A DNA stretch of 64,000 bases from Azoarcus_F sp048158365 (lineage in GTDB: Bacteria > Pseudomonadota > Gammaproteobacteria > Burkholderiales > Rhodocyclaceae): assembly GCA_048158365.1 (NCBI GenBank), contig JBLLNL010000001.1, one strand, 5' to 3'. Positions 1 through 9,625 of the stretch are shown here, in pieces. A program made the translations under genes and the position numbers. Every line of letters begins with the position of its first letter. The first letter of the stretch is position 1. The notes under the pieces were generated by a model, which worked only from the letters and a program-made list of their open reading frames with translations, was not told the origin of the DNA and did not search any database.

Positions 1-139
1 TCGGATTCACATCTCCGGACATCACCGCGAACAGATGGATGTCGTCCGGCCGGAGCGTGCGGATCAGCTGTGCATGATCTCCGACCTGGATCTCGTCGAA
101 CGTGCGGTTCTGGATGTACTGGATGATGGTCTTGTCCAT
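1..139 (-). CDS. MaoC-like enoyl-CoA hydratase, 5' end only (partial)
   Basis: Only the first 46 codons lie in the window; the gene runs off the left edge. The N-terminus reads MDKTIIQYIQNRTFDEIQVG and continues into a stretch ending FAVMSGDVNP. This is the start of the (R)-specific enoyl-CoA hydratase (MaoC hot-dog) module found alone or at the front of bifunctional enoyl-CoA hydratase/phosphate acetyltransferases. The bifunctional form is my preferred guess but cannot be tested here because the C-terminal half is missing. It is divergent from glmU, with about 190 bp between the two starts. Confidence 0.72.
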   Translation of the reverse strand, partial: MDKTIIQYIQNRTFDEIQVGDHAQLIRTLRPDDIHLFAVMSGDVNP

Positions 140-329
140 TTGCGATCTCTTTGTGTGCGTTGCAACAATTTCATTGTACCTGTGCTTAAGGCGAAGTATT
201 AAGGTTCGATGATAGATTAGCTGCATTGCAGCATAAAGACAAAGTGTCGGTCTCCGTGGCGGGATGCACGGGGAAGGGTGCAGGCGCCATGCTAGAATCG
301 CCGTCAAATTGCGTCGCACTGGAGTGCAG

Positions 330-1691
330 ATGGAAGTCGTGATTCTCGCTGCGGGCAAGGGCACCCGAATGCGTTCGGCCCTGCCCAAGGTTCTGCAGCC
401 GCTCGCCGGCAGGCCCATGCTCAGCCATGTCGTCGACACCGCCCGCGCACTCGACGCGCGGCGTATCTGCGTCGTCTATGGACATGGCGGCGAGAGCGTG
501 CGCGAGTGCCTCGGCATGCCGGATCTGTTGTGGGCGCGACAGGAACCGCAGCTCGGCACCGGGCACGCGGTGCAGCAGGCCCTTCCGCTGCTGTCCGATG
601 ACGACGTCGCAATGGTGCTGTACGGCGACGTGCCGCTGATGGGCGTCGATACCCTGATGGCCCTGCGCCGCGCGGCCGCCGGCGACAGGCTGGCGCTGCT
701 GACGGTGATCCTGGACGATCCAAGCGGCTACGGACGCATCCTGCGCAACGCCGCCGGCGAAGTCACCCATATCGTCGAACAGAAGGATGCCACCGCCCAC
801 GAACTCGAGGTGCGCGAAGTCAATACCGGCATTCTGGTCGCACCGGTCGCGCGTCTGCGCGACTGGCTCGCGCGGGTCGGCAACGACAATGCCCAGCGCG
901 AGTATTACCTGACGGACATCGTCGCGCTCGCGGTCGAGGATGGCGTCGCCATTGCGACGGTCCAGCCGGCGTCGGCCTGGGAGACGCTGGGCGTCAACAG
1001 CAAGCGCCAGCTCGCCGAGCTCGAACGTCTGCATCAGCGTAATATCGCGCTGCGCCTGATGGACGACGGCGTCACGCTGGTCGACCCGTCGCGTATCGAC
1101 GTGCGCGGCGAACTCGTCTGCGGCCGGGACGTGGAGATCGACGTCAATTGCGTGTTCGAGGGCCGGGTCGAGCTCGGCGATTGCGTGCGCATCGGGGCCA
1201 ACTGCGTGGTGCGTGATGCAGTGATCGGTGCGGGTACCCGCATCGCGCCGTTCTCGCATATCGAGGACACGAGCATGGGCGATGCCTGCGTGATCGGGCC
1301 CTACGCCCGCACCCGGCCCGGCACGCGGCTCGGCGAGGACGTGCATATCGGCAATTTCGTCGAGGTCAAGAACAGCCGCATAGACAATCATTCCAAGGCC
1401 AACCATCTGGCCTATGTCGGCGACGCGGACATCGGCCAGCGGGTCAATGTGGGCGCTGGCACGATCACCTGCAACTACGACGGCGCCAACAAGTATCGCA
1501 CCGTCATCGAGGACGACGTCTTCATCGGTTCCGATACGCAGCTGGTGGCACCGGTGCGGGTCGGCCGCGGCGCGACGCTGGCTGCCGGCACCACGCTCAC
1601 CAAGGACGCGCCGGAGCATCAGCTGACCGTATCGCGCGCCAAGCAGATCAGCATCGCCGGCTGGAAGCGGCCGGTCAAGAAATCGTCCTGA
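330..1691 (+). CDS. glmU: Bifunctional UDP-N-acetylglucosamine pyrophosphorylase / glucosamine-1-phosphate N-acetyltransferase
   Basis: Cytoplasmic enzyme of UDP-GlcNAc synthesis: it acetylates glucosamine-1-phosphate with acetyl-CoA, then uridylylates the product. The 453-residue protein has the usual family length. The N-terminal nucleotidyltransferase domain carries LAAGKGTRMRS near residue 6 and GTGHAVQQA. From about residue 250 the hexapeptide pattern of a left-handed beta-helix begins, and the catalytic histidine lies in NHLAYVGD (His359). The start at 330 was chosen because a GGAG lies 6 bp upstream and the protein then begins MEVVILAAG as the family does; an in-frame ATG at 264 adds 22 residues that do not look like GlmU. 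glmS follows after 42 bp, so the two are probably co-transcribed. Confidence 0.97.
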   Translation: MEVVILAAGKGTRMRSALPKVLQPLAGRPMLSHVVDTARALDARRICVVYGHGGESVRECLGMPDLLWARQEPQLGTGHAVQQALPLLSDDDVAMVLYGDVPLMGVDTLMALRRAAAGDRLALLTVILDDPSGYGRILRNAAGEVTHIVEQKDATAHELEVREVNTGILVAPVARLRDWLARVGNDNAQREYYLTDIVALAVEDGVAIATVQPASAWETLGVNSKRQLAELERLHQRNIALRLMDDGVTLVDPSRIDVRGELVCGRDVEIDVNCVFEGRVELGDCVRIGANCVVRDAVIGAGTRIAPFSHIEDTSMGDACVIGPYARTRPGTRLGEDVHIGNFVEVKNSRIDNHSKANHLAYVGDADIGQRVNVGAGTITCNYDGANKYRTVIEDDVFIGSDTQLVAPVRVGRGATLAAGTTLTKDAPEHQLTVSRAKQISIAGWKRPVKKSS

Positions 1692-1733
1692 ATCCCTTAA
1701 AGTTCCCGCTCGTCCGAGCACCCGGAGAAAGCC

Positions 1734-3560
<1,827 letters not shown>

Positions 3561-3583
3561 GCGCGGCCGTGAAAGGCGATCTG

Positions 3584-3609
3584 TGTTCCTTGCCATTAAA
3601 GTCGAAAAC
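3584..3609 (+). repeat. glmS-proximal terminal inverted repeat (Tn7R-like)
   Basis: Begins TGTTCCTTGCCATTAAAGTC and continues GAAAAC. It pairs with 8495-8520 in inverted orientation with 2 mismatches in 26. The inner 20 bases form the first TnsB-like site. Confidence 0.8.
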
Positions 3610-3629
3610 GTGGCAATAAAGTCGAGAAC
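3610..3629 (+). repeat. Second TnsB-like site, contiguous with the first
   Basis: Contains GGCAATAAAGTCGAGAAC, repeating the inner part of the terminal repeat with no gap. CAATAAAGTC is identical to the core of the published Tn7 TnsB sites as I remember them. Contiguous sites are typical of the Tn7R end. Confidence 0.68.
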
Positions 3630-3788
3630 ACCGAAGCAGTCGGCCAAAGGGCGCTGCCCTGGAGCTGTAATCGAGTCAGTGACTGGACCCGGCCATCAAC
3701 CGCCCTTCCCCCTCTGGCACGAGCGGCCGGTCGAACGACCGCTCAACGCTGTCACCGATCGCTATTGAGGCGCGCCTGGTTTGCTGAA

Positions 3789-3854
3789 ATGGCACGCTAC
3801 GAACATCTGCCGATCTACAAGGCGGCGCTGGACCTGACGGCGCCCCTCCTCTAA
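3789..3854 (+). pseudogene. Fragment of an Avd/four-helix-bundle protein gene
   Basis: A 21-codon reading frame (MARYEHLPIYKAALDL, then TAPLL and stop). The first 16 residues match the very conserved start of Avd-like four-helix-bundle proteins, the accessory variability determinants of diversity-generating retroelements. Full-length members have about 110-125 residues, so only the N-terminus survives. It lies inside the Tn7-like element near the glmS-side end. No reverse transcriptase or variable repeat is seen. Identification rests on one short motif recalled from the family. Confidence 0.42.
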
Positions 3855-4063
3855 CTATGGCGTTCTGGAATGAGATCGGGGCGCGCTATCACGCCCTTTG
3901 CAACGCACACAACTCAGCCCGGGACTCTTTTCTGGGAGGGCCTCATCGACGGTTGCTGTTATCGCCGAGGCAGAACCACGGTTATTTGCCGCGGAGTTGG
4001 GCGGGGCCGAGTTGTGTGCGTCATTATTTTCCGATCACCGGATATTCGCCACGACCGACCTGG
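3855..4063. other. Non-coding remnant between the Avd fragment and the DJ-1 gene
   Basis: Several short open frames cross this stretch but none has a ribosome-binding site or a recognisable domain. With 3630-3788 it makes up the gene-poor end of the element. It may be decayed cargo or transposition-gene DNA; nothing specific can be supported. Confidence 0.4.
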
Positions 4064-4738
4064 TCAAAGCAGGCCCAGCAACTTGCGCGCCGCTTCTTCG
4101 GACGAGGCCGGGTTCTGGCCTGTGACCAGTTTGCCATCCGTCACCACGAAAGACGTCCAGTCGGCGCCCTTTTCATAAATGCCGCCGTTGGCTTTCAGCA
4201 TATCCTCGACGAGGAAGGGGACCACCTCGGTCAATCCGGCGGCGTCTTCTTCGGTATTGGTGAACCCGGTCACGGTCTTGCCTGCGACCAGCGGCTTGCC
4301 ATCTGGGCCTTTTGGGTGCTTGAACACCGCCGGGGCGTGGCAAACTGCAGCGATCAGGCGGTCGTTGGCGGCGAAGGTTTCGATCAGCTTGATGCTGTCG
4401 GCATCTTCGGCGAGATCCCACAGCGGGCCGTGGCCGCCGGGATAGAAGACTGCATCGAAATCCTCCGCTGATACCGTGGACAGCACGACAGTGTTTGCCA
4501 GATCGTGTTGCGCCGCCGCGTCGTCCTTGAAGCGTTTCGTCGCCTCGGTTTGGGCATCGTCCGCGTCGCTGGTCGGATCCAGCGGTGGCTGGCCGCCCTT
4601 GGGCGACGCGAGCGTGACCTCGACCTTCGCATCCTTGAAGACGTAATAGGGTGCGGCGAATTCCTCGAGCCAAAAACCGGTCTTCTTGCCGGTGTCGCCG
4701 AGTTTGTCATGCGACGTGAGAACCATGAGAATTTTCAT
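4064..4738 (-). CDS. DJ-1/PfpI family protein (Hsp31-like)
   Basis: A 224-residue type-1 glutamine-amidotransferase-like protein of the DJ-1/PfpI superfamily. The nucleophile elbow AAVCHAPAVF places the reactive cysteine at 133 with His134. GFWLEE (Glu25/Glu26) supplies the conserved acidic residue, and PGGHGPLWDL is also typical. Hsp31/YajL-type members act as glutathione-independent glyoxalases or repair glycated proteins; which activity applies here is not shown. It is the last gene of the minus-strand cargo operon ohyA - reductase - DJ-1 (30 bp after the reductase). Codon usage is less GC-biased than in the surrounding chromosome. Confidence 0.9.
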   Translation of the reverse strand: MKILMVLTSHDKLGDTGKKTGFWLEEFAAPYYVFKDAKVEVTLASPKGGQPPLDPTSDADDAQTEATKRFKDDAAAQHDLANTVVLSTVSAEDFDAVFYPGGHGPLWDLAEDADSIKLIETFAANDRLIAAVCHAPAVFKHPKGPDGKPLVAGKTVTGFTNTEEDAAGLTEVVPFLVEDMLKANGGIYEKGADWTSFVVTDGKLVTGQNPASSEEAARKLLGLL

Positions 4739-4768
4739 AAGGTTGGTGCCTTTTAACCTGTTTGTACT

Positions 4769-5800
4769 TCAGGCGGTCAGCTTGATCACGCGTTTGCCGA
4801 AAGCTTCGCCTCTCAACAATCCAACGAAGGCCGCCGGGGCAAGTTCAAGGCCTTCGATCATTTCCTCGCGGTATTGGACATCTCCTGCCTTGATCCATGC
4901 GCCCATCTGCTTGGCGAACTCAGGGTAAAGATGGCCGAAGTCATCAAAGACGATGAAACCCCGCACAGTCATGCGCTTGCGCAGGATCGTGCCCAGCAGC
5001 AGGTTCATCCGGTCTGGGCCGTCCGGAAGTGCTGTGGCGTTGTATTGCGAGATCAGGCCACAGACCGGGATGCGGGCCGAGGTGTTGAGCAAGGGCATCA
5101 CAGCGTCGAACACCGCCCCACCGACATTCTCGAAATAGATGTCGATGCCGTGAGGAACCGCCGCTTTCAGCGCGCCCGAGAACCCGTCTGCCTTGTAGTC
5201 GATGCAGGCATCGAACCCCAGAGTGCCGACCACATGGGCGCATTTCTCAGGCCCGCCCGCGATACCGACAACATGCAGTCCGAGGATCTTGCCGATCTGT
5301 CCCACCGTGGCCCCCACCGGACCGCTGGCCCCGGCGACAACGAGCGTCTCGCCTGCTTTCGGCTGGCCGATCCGGGTCAGGGCCGCCCAGGCGGTCAGGC
5401 CCGGCATCCCCAGCACACCGAGCGCCCAGGACGGATTTTCGGGCGACTTTCCCATATTGATTACACCCGTGCCGTCGGACAGCACATAATCCTGCCAGCC
5501 GCCGAACGCCTGCACCCAGTCGCCTGCCGCGAAGCCATTCACATCGGAGGACACGACCTGCGCGACGGTGCCACCGATCATGACCGCGCCAATCTCGACC
5601 GGGGGAGCATAGGACGGCGCATCGCTCATCCGGCCGCGCATGTAGGGGTCCAGCGAAAGGTATTCGTTGCGCAGCAGCATCTGACCCTTGCCGGGGGTCG
5701 CGATGTCCTCTGTTTCAAGCCGAAGGGTGGTGTCGTCCGGCTCGCCCTTGGGGCGCTCGGCGAGCACGAACTTGCGGTTCACTCTGTCGGATTGCGGCAT
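4769..5800 (-). CDS. MDR-family NADP-dependent oxidoreductase (CurA/LTB4 dehydrogenase-like)
   Basis: A 343-residue medium-chain dehydrogenase/reductase of the zinc-free leukotriene-B4 12-hydroxydehydrogenase/CurA type, which reduce activated C=C bonds with NADPH. The Rossmann motif GASGPVGATVGQIGKI is present, YKADGF-type NADPH contacts follow, and no structural-zinc cysteines are seen. The start at 5800 gives MPQSDRVNRKFVLAERPKG, aligned with family N-termini; a longer frame from 5857 adds 19 atypical residues. It lies between oleate hydratase (61 bp upstream) and the DJ-1 gene, suggesting a shared role in handling unsaturated or reactive lipid-derived compounds. The substrate is unknown. 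Confidence 0.9.
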   Translation of the reverse strand: MPQSDRVNRKFVLAERPKGEPDDTTLRLETEDIATPGKGQMLLRNEYLSLDPYMRGRMSDAPSYAPPVEIGAVMIGGTVAQVVSSDVNGFAAGDWVQAFGGWQDYVLSDGTGVINMGKSPENPSWALGVLGMPGLTAWAALTRIGQPKAGETLVVAGASGPVGATVGQIGKILGLHVVGIAGGPEKCAHVVGTLGFDACIDYKADGFSGALKAAVPHGIDIYFENVGGAVFDAVMPLLNTSARIPVCGLISQYNATALPDGPDRMNLLLGTILRKRMTVRGFIVFDDFGHLYPEFAKQMGAWIKAGDVQYREEMIEGLELAPAAFVGLLRGEAFGKRVIKLTA

Positions 5801-5861
5801 GATGCGGGTTCTTTTCAGATCTGAAGATGGGATCGACCGGCGGACAATGGCGGACACAATG

Positions 5862-7880
5862 TCAACGACGGCCGCGCATAGTATTGATCATGCCCTGAAC
5901 CCACGTTCTTGCGATGTCCAACGTGTGGCTGTCCTTCACAAATGCCCGCAGTTCGGTCATCTGGTCTTCAAACAGGCTGTGTTTGCGTAAATCGGCGGGC
6001 ACTTCATCCTTACCAAGGGGGAGGATGTTTTCGAAATAGGTCCCCCCCAGAAGACGCCGAAGCAGGCCCTCGCCCAAGAACGGCTGGTCATTGTTCAGGG
6101 TCCGAGTCGCGCGCAGCAGGCGGCGGATGTCATATTGACCGGGATAGATATCGGGCACCTGTTTCTTGATCCCGAGCAGGCTGTAGACGCCGATGCGCGC
6201 GGTCCGCACCGAGCTTTCCAGGGTGAAGACAACGTCATTATGAGTTTCAACGAACTGACCGATGCAGGCGAGGTTGGTGGAGCCTTGCGGGACCGGCCAT
6301 GGACGGTCGCCGCGGGCGCGGGGCATGAACTGCGCAGTGATATAGGGCATCAGCGCGGTGCGAACCTTTGTAGCGGCGATCACCTCCTCGACCTGATCGA
6401 TCAGGCCAAGGTGAAAGCACAACTCGGTCAGTATCTCGACGCCTGTGCAGTCCGGCATCGGCTTTTTGACGTAGTCTCCGGGCTTGTCCATCAGCAACGC
6501 ATAAACCCATGGGACGATCACATCCGATGGTTGATCGACAAAGTGGGGTTGGCGGTTGACCGTAAAACTCATCAGCCAGGCGGAGTCGGTGAAGGTGATG
6601 ATGCCGCCCGTCGCCGTATTGCCGGAATAGGGATCGTTGACCGACACTTCCTTGATTTTGTCGACCAAGGGTGACGGCTTGCAGGTCAGCGTGGCAGATT
6701 CCCAAGTCGTCTTGGGCACATCGCCGAAAAATTTCTCGGGCCGTCCGAAACTTGGGGATTTCCGGGCGAGGTTCTGCCACAGCTTCCTCGCCACGCCCAC
6801 ATCCGGGTCAGCCGCGTTCACGCGCAGCTGTGGCACGGATGTGTCGTCGCCAAAAGCAGTATCCTCGACCATGGAACCCAGCGTCACGAACACCAGGTCC
6901 CGCGCGCCGACCTCGATCGTCTGATCACCGGTGCCGGTGCGGCACAGGATTGCGGTGGTGGTCCGCGTTTCACCGCTGATGTCCATCTCGAAGTCAGACA
7001 CGATCGTGTCGTACTGGATCCTGACCCCTTGGTCTTTCAGCCACGCCATCAAGGGCCGGACAAAGCTATCATACTGATTGTACTTTGGAAAAACGAGAGA
7101 GGTCATGTCGTTCAGCCCATCCAGAAGATGGTGGAAACGATGCATGTACAGCTTCATTTCCAGAGCGGAATGCCAATTCTGAACAGCGAACATGGTGCGC
7201 CAGAACGTGTAGAAGTTGGTCTTCAGAAAGCCTTCACTGAACCAGGTTTCTACCGTGATGTCGTCCAGATCTTCCTTTCGTGCCAGAAAGAGCCGGACAA
7301 GCTCAAGCTGCTGCAACTTGCTGAGCCCCATGGTCGAGAAATCGCCGATCTGGCCCTGTTTCTCCATAAGCCGCGCTTTCGACCAATTCTTGTCGGCATC
7401 ATTCACGATCCGGAACTCGTCGAGAACCGTGAACGGCGGGGGCAACTCCAGTGCGGGGATCTCCGAAAACACATCCCAGAAATTCTGATAGCTCAGCTCC
7501 ATCTCGCGGCCGCCACGGACGAGATAACCATCCTCTGGATTGCCAGCCCCATCGAGCGCTCCGCCCTCGATGTTTCGGGATTCCAGAATGGTGATGTTCG
7601 CGGCGGGCATATGGCCGTCGCGGATCAGAAAGAAGGCAGCAGTCAGGCCGCCTAATCCGCTGCCAACAATATAGGCTTGGCGATCTGCAATGCCCTCGGT
7701 TGGAAGCGGGCGATGGTTGACATAGCTTCCGTGCAGGTCAGCCGGTGGCAGAAGTGTGTCCCGACCGTTGTGCAGGTGTCTGGATGATGCATCCGGGTTA
7801 ACGTCGACGACCTGACCAGCCATAGCTTCGACATGGGTCTTGAGTTGACCGGCAACCGTTTTTGGTACTTCACGAGTCAC
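5862..7880 (-). CDS. ohyA: Oleate hydratase (FAD-dependent, MCRA family)
   Basis: Adds water to the cis-9 double bond of oleic and related free fatty acids, giving 10-hydroxy fatty acids. The FAD-binding motif IVGSGLGGLTAAFFL lies near residue 70. The family signature ILESRNIEGGALDGAG leads into GGREME, which carries the catalytic glutamate (Glu126 with this start). The protein has 672 residues, within the range of long OhyA forms. I chose the GTG at 7880 because AAGGAAA lies just upstream; a GTG at 7898 adds six residues. First gene of the cargo operon. Low-GC codon use compared with the flanks supports acquisition together with the element. Confidence 0.95.
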   Translation of the reverse strand: MTREVPKTVAGQLKTHVEAMAGQVVDVNPDASSRHLHNGRDTLLPPADLHGSYVNHRPLPTEGIADRQAYIVGSGLGGLTAAFFLIRDGHMPAANITILESRNIEGGALDGAGNPEDGYLVRGGREMELSYQNFWDVFSEIPALELPPPFTVLDEFRIVNDADKNWSKARLMEKQGQIGDFSTMGLSKLQQLELVRLFLARKEDLDDITVETWFSEGFLKTNFYTFWRTMFAVQNWHSALEMKLYMHRFHHLLDGLNDMTSLVFPKYNQYDSFVRPLMAWLKDQGVRIQYDTIVSDFEMDISGETRTTTAILCRTGTGDQTIEVGARDLVFVTLGSMVEDTAFGDDTSVPQLRVNAADPDVGVARKLWQNLARKSPSFGRPEKFFGDVPKTTWESATLTCKPSPLVDKIKEVSVNDPYSGNTATGGIITFTDSAWLMSFTVNRQPHFVDQPSDVIVPWVYALLMDKPGDYVKKPMPDCTGVEILTELCFHLGLIDQVEEVIAATKVRTALMPYITAQFMPRARGDRPWPVPQGSTNLACIGQFVETHNDVVFTLESSVRTARIGVYSLLGIKKQVPDIYPGQYDIRRLLRATRTLNNDQPFLGEGLLRRLLGGTYFENILPLGKDEVPADLRKHSLFEDQMTELRAFVKDSHTLDIARTWVQGMINTMRGRR

Positions 7881-7898
7881 GTTTGTTTCCTTTTTCAC

Positions 7899-8370
7899 GG
7901 TAGAAAATGTCGGTCAGACGAATTGCGGGTTCATGATCTGGAAAAATGCCTCACCCGGAGTCGCGGGTCTGTTCGTTGGCGAACACAATGGCTGGCAACG
8001 CCACATCCCGTAATGGCGCGCGCAACGGCTGCGCTCCAGGACTTCCATCAACCCTTTCCGTCCCGCGCCGAACAGTGTGATTCAGAGACTCCCTGGTCGC
8101 AGTCTCGCTATCGATCTCGAAGACCGGTTCCGAACGTCAGGTTTACGGCTGACTCAGCCGCTTACACTTCCCCAGTGACCGCCCGCTAACGGCCGGGAGT
8201 GCGAGGTCACGAACGGCAGCTTCCCGGAAGCGAAACTCGCGTGAGGCCCGTCTGGCTGAGCGGCAGCTTTGCGGAAATCTCTCTGACTGCAACGGGTCGT
8301 AACGGGAAGACCGCGGTGGCTCTGATCACGATGGGAGATCGACTCGTCAATACGGTTCGAGTAACGGAGC
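7899..8370. other. Gene-free stretch inside the far end of the element
   Basis: Upstream of ohyA up to the first TnsB-like site. It should contain the ohyA promoter, but I could not assign -35/-10 boxes with confidence. Open frames here have no Shine-Dalgarno or domain support. No transposition gene is present. Confidence 0.45.
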
Positions 8371-8392
8371 CGTTTTCGACTATATTGCGCAG
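8371..8392 (-). repeat. TnsB-like site 3 (innermost, far end)
   Basis: Plus-strand CGTTTTCGACTATATTGCGC repeats the terminal GTTTTCGACTTTAATTGC with three changes. It is one of three dispersed copies in the last 150 bp of the element. Confidence 0.6.
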
Positions 8393-8423
8393 CGCTTGCG
8401 CGAAGCTTCTGCCTTGCTCCCCG

Positions 8424-8446
8424 TTGTTTTCGACTTTGGCCTTGAC
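8424..8446 (-). repeat. TnsB-like site 2 (far end)
   Basis: Plus-strand TTGTTTTCGACTTTGGCCTT shares GTTTTCGACTTT with the terminal repeat. Spacing to the neighbouring copies is about 53 and 71 bp, as expected for a Tn7L-like end with separated sites. Confidence 0.62.
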
Positions 8447-8494
8447 GCGCGTCGAGCGAGGCCTTCGTGAAACCCGCGTGGAAGCTGAAACGGA

Positions 8495-8520
8495 GTTTTC
8501 GACTTTAATTGCACGGAACA
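8495..8520 (-). repeat. Far terminal inverted repeat (Tn7L-like)
   Basis: Plus-strand sequence GTTTTCGACTTTAATTGCAC ending CGGAACA is the inverted partner of 3584-3609 (24 of 26 matching). The ACA tip is followed directly by TCTG, as found before the other end. Confidence 0.8.
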
Positions 8521-8524
8521 TCTG

Positions 8525-8536
8525 TGTTCCTTGCCA
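8525..8536 (+). repeat. Footprint of a second element end next to the far end
   Basis: TGTTCCTTGCCA here repeats the first 12 bases of the glmS-proximal end exactly, in the same orientation and again preceded by ATCTG, giving a 17-bp direct repeat (3579-3595 and 8520-8536). After 12 bases the match ends. This is what remains if a later element inserted between glmS and an earlier one that has since decayed. Confidence 0.5.
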
Positions 8537-8606
8537 ATATACCGGCCGCTGGGCGTTACATCGCCTCGAGCCGCCGCCAGGTCACACAAAAACCCTGCGC
8601 GGCGTT

Positions 8607-9539
8607 TCAGTAGCCACGGGCCGGGTCGACCACGCCTGAAACCGGGGCGCCGGCCTCCATGCTTCGGATCTTCGCGACGATCTGCGCGATGGTCGCGTCG
8701 CGCAGAGTGCGGGCCGAGATGTGTGGCGTCATCGTGATCTGTGGGGTGCGCCAGAAGGCGTGCTCCGGCGGTAGCGGCTCCTCGCGGAACACGTCCAGCG
8801 TGGCGGCTGCGACCCGACCTTCGGCGATTGCGCGCAGCAGGTCCTGGTCCACAACGTGTTCGCCGCGCCCGACGTTGATGACCACCGCGCCGGGCAGCAG
8901 CGCCGAGAAGAAGGCGTGGTCCATGAGGTCGCGGGTCTGGTCCGTCAGAGGAAGCGTGTTGATCACGATCCGGGTGCGCGCCAGCATCGCCTGCAGGCCG
9001 GTCTTGCCATCGAAGATTTCGATGCCATCCACACGACGCGCACTGCGCACCCAGCCCGCGACACGATAGTCCAGCGCTGCGAGCGACTTCGCGACCCGCG
9101 CGCCGATCTGGCCGAGTCCGAGCACGCCGACCGGCCATTGCGCCCGGTCTATCGGACGCTGAATCCGCCATACCCGATCGCGCTGCTGGGCACGATACAC
9201 CGCCATGTCGCGCGTGCGCTCGACCACCTGATGGATCACGAACTCGGCCATCTGCACCGCCATGCCGGCATCCTCGAGCCGGATCACCGGCACGCCGGCA
9301 GGACGTGCGTCCAGACCGAGCAGGCCGTCGACACCCGCGCCGAGGTTGAACAAGGCCTTGAGCCGGCGTTCGCGTGCGAACAGCGCGGCGGGCGGATGCC
9401 ACACCACCGCGTAGTCGGCGTCGTGGATGCGGCCGTCGTCCCGCCAGACGAACACGTCTGCTTCCGGGTAGGCGCGCTCGATCGCGCCGGTCCAGCGCTC
9501 GGGCCGCGGGTCGGTCGCGGCAAACAGGATCTTCGGCAT
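8607..9539 (-). CDS. ghrA: Glyoxylate/hydroxypyruvate reductase A
   Basis: A 310-residue D-2-hydroxyacid dehydrogenase that reduces glyoxylate and hydroxypyruvate with NAD(P)H in the cytoplasm. The NAD(P)-binding GLGQIGARVAKSL, the NTLPLTDQTRDL segment, the NVGRGEHVVDQDLL stretch and the catalytic histidine in MTPHISA are all present. The start at 9539 (MPKILFAATDPRPERW) matches GhrA N-termini; the open frame extends far upstream without coding support. It lies directly beyond the Tn7-like element, so it would have been the gene after glmS or close to it before insertion. Confidence 0.93.
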   Translation of the reverse strand: MPKILFAATDPRPERWTGAIERAYPEADVFVWRDDGRIHDADYAVVWHPPAALFARERRLKALFNLGAGVDGLLGLDARPAGVPVIRLEDAGMAVQMAEFVIHQVVERTRDMAVYRAQQRDRVWRIQRPIDRAQWPVGVLGLGQIGARVAKSLAALDYRVAGWVRSARRVDGIEIFDGKTGLQAMLARTRIVINTLPLTDQTRDLMDHAFFSALLPGAVVINVGRGEHVVDQDLLRAIAEGRVAAATLDVFREEPLPPEHAFWRTPQITMTPHISARTLRDATIAQIVAKIRSMEAGAPVSGVVDPARGY

Positions 9540-9564
9540 GGGGCTCTCGCTGCGATGAAGACGA

Positions 9565-9582
9565 CGCCCCGCGAACGGGGCG
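9565..9582 (-). terminator. Hairpin with UUCG tetraloop between the TerB-like gene and ghrA
   Basis: On the minus strand CGCCCCG-TTCG-CGGGGCG forms a 7-bp stem closed by the very stable C(UUCG)G tetraloop. It lies after the stop codon of the gene ending at 9626. A run of T is lacking (TCGTCTT follows), so it may be an mRNA-stabilising hairpin or a weak terminator. Confidence 0.5.
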
Positions 9583-9625
9583 ACGAAATGGTCGGAAAAC
9601 TCAGCGTGCGCGGCGCGGTTATCGT

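Larger units (their letters stand above)
3584..8520. mobile_element. Transposase-less Tn7-like element carrying an oleate-hydratase operon
   Basis: The element is bounded by 26-bp terminal inverted repeats at 3584-3609 and 8495-8520 that match at 24 of 26 positions and end TGTTCC/GGAACA. TCTG flanks both ends directly (3580-3583, 8521-8524), and ATCTG precedes the left end, compatible with a 5-bp duplication that lost one A. The inner part of each end repeats a TnsB-like site containing AAAGTCGA: two contiguous copies at the glmS side and three dispersed copies within 150 bp at the far side. This is the same asymmetry as Tn7R and Tn7L, and Tn7R is also the glmS-proximal end of Tn7. The AAAGTC sits at bases 15-20 from the tip, as in Tn7. 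GC is visibly lower than in the flanks. No tnsABCDE genes are present, so it is a non-autonomous or decayed element. Confidence 0.78.

Noticed and set aside
3857..4471. 204-codon plus-strand frame crossing into the DJ-1 gene
   Set aside because: Mostly antisense to the DJ-1 gene, no ribosome-binding site, no family match.
8207..8521. 104-codon minus-strand frame with repeated KVEN/IVEN segments
   Set aside because: The repeats are the translated TnsB-like sites of the element end. A similar AIKVEN string arises at the other end (3583 onwards). It is a by-product of the DNA repeats, not a protein.
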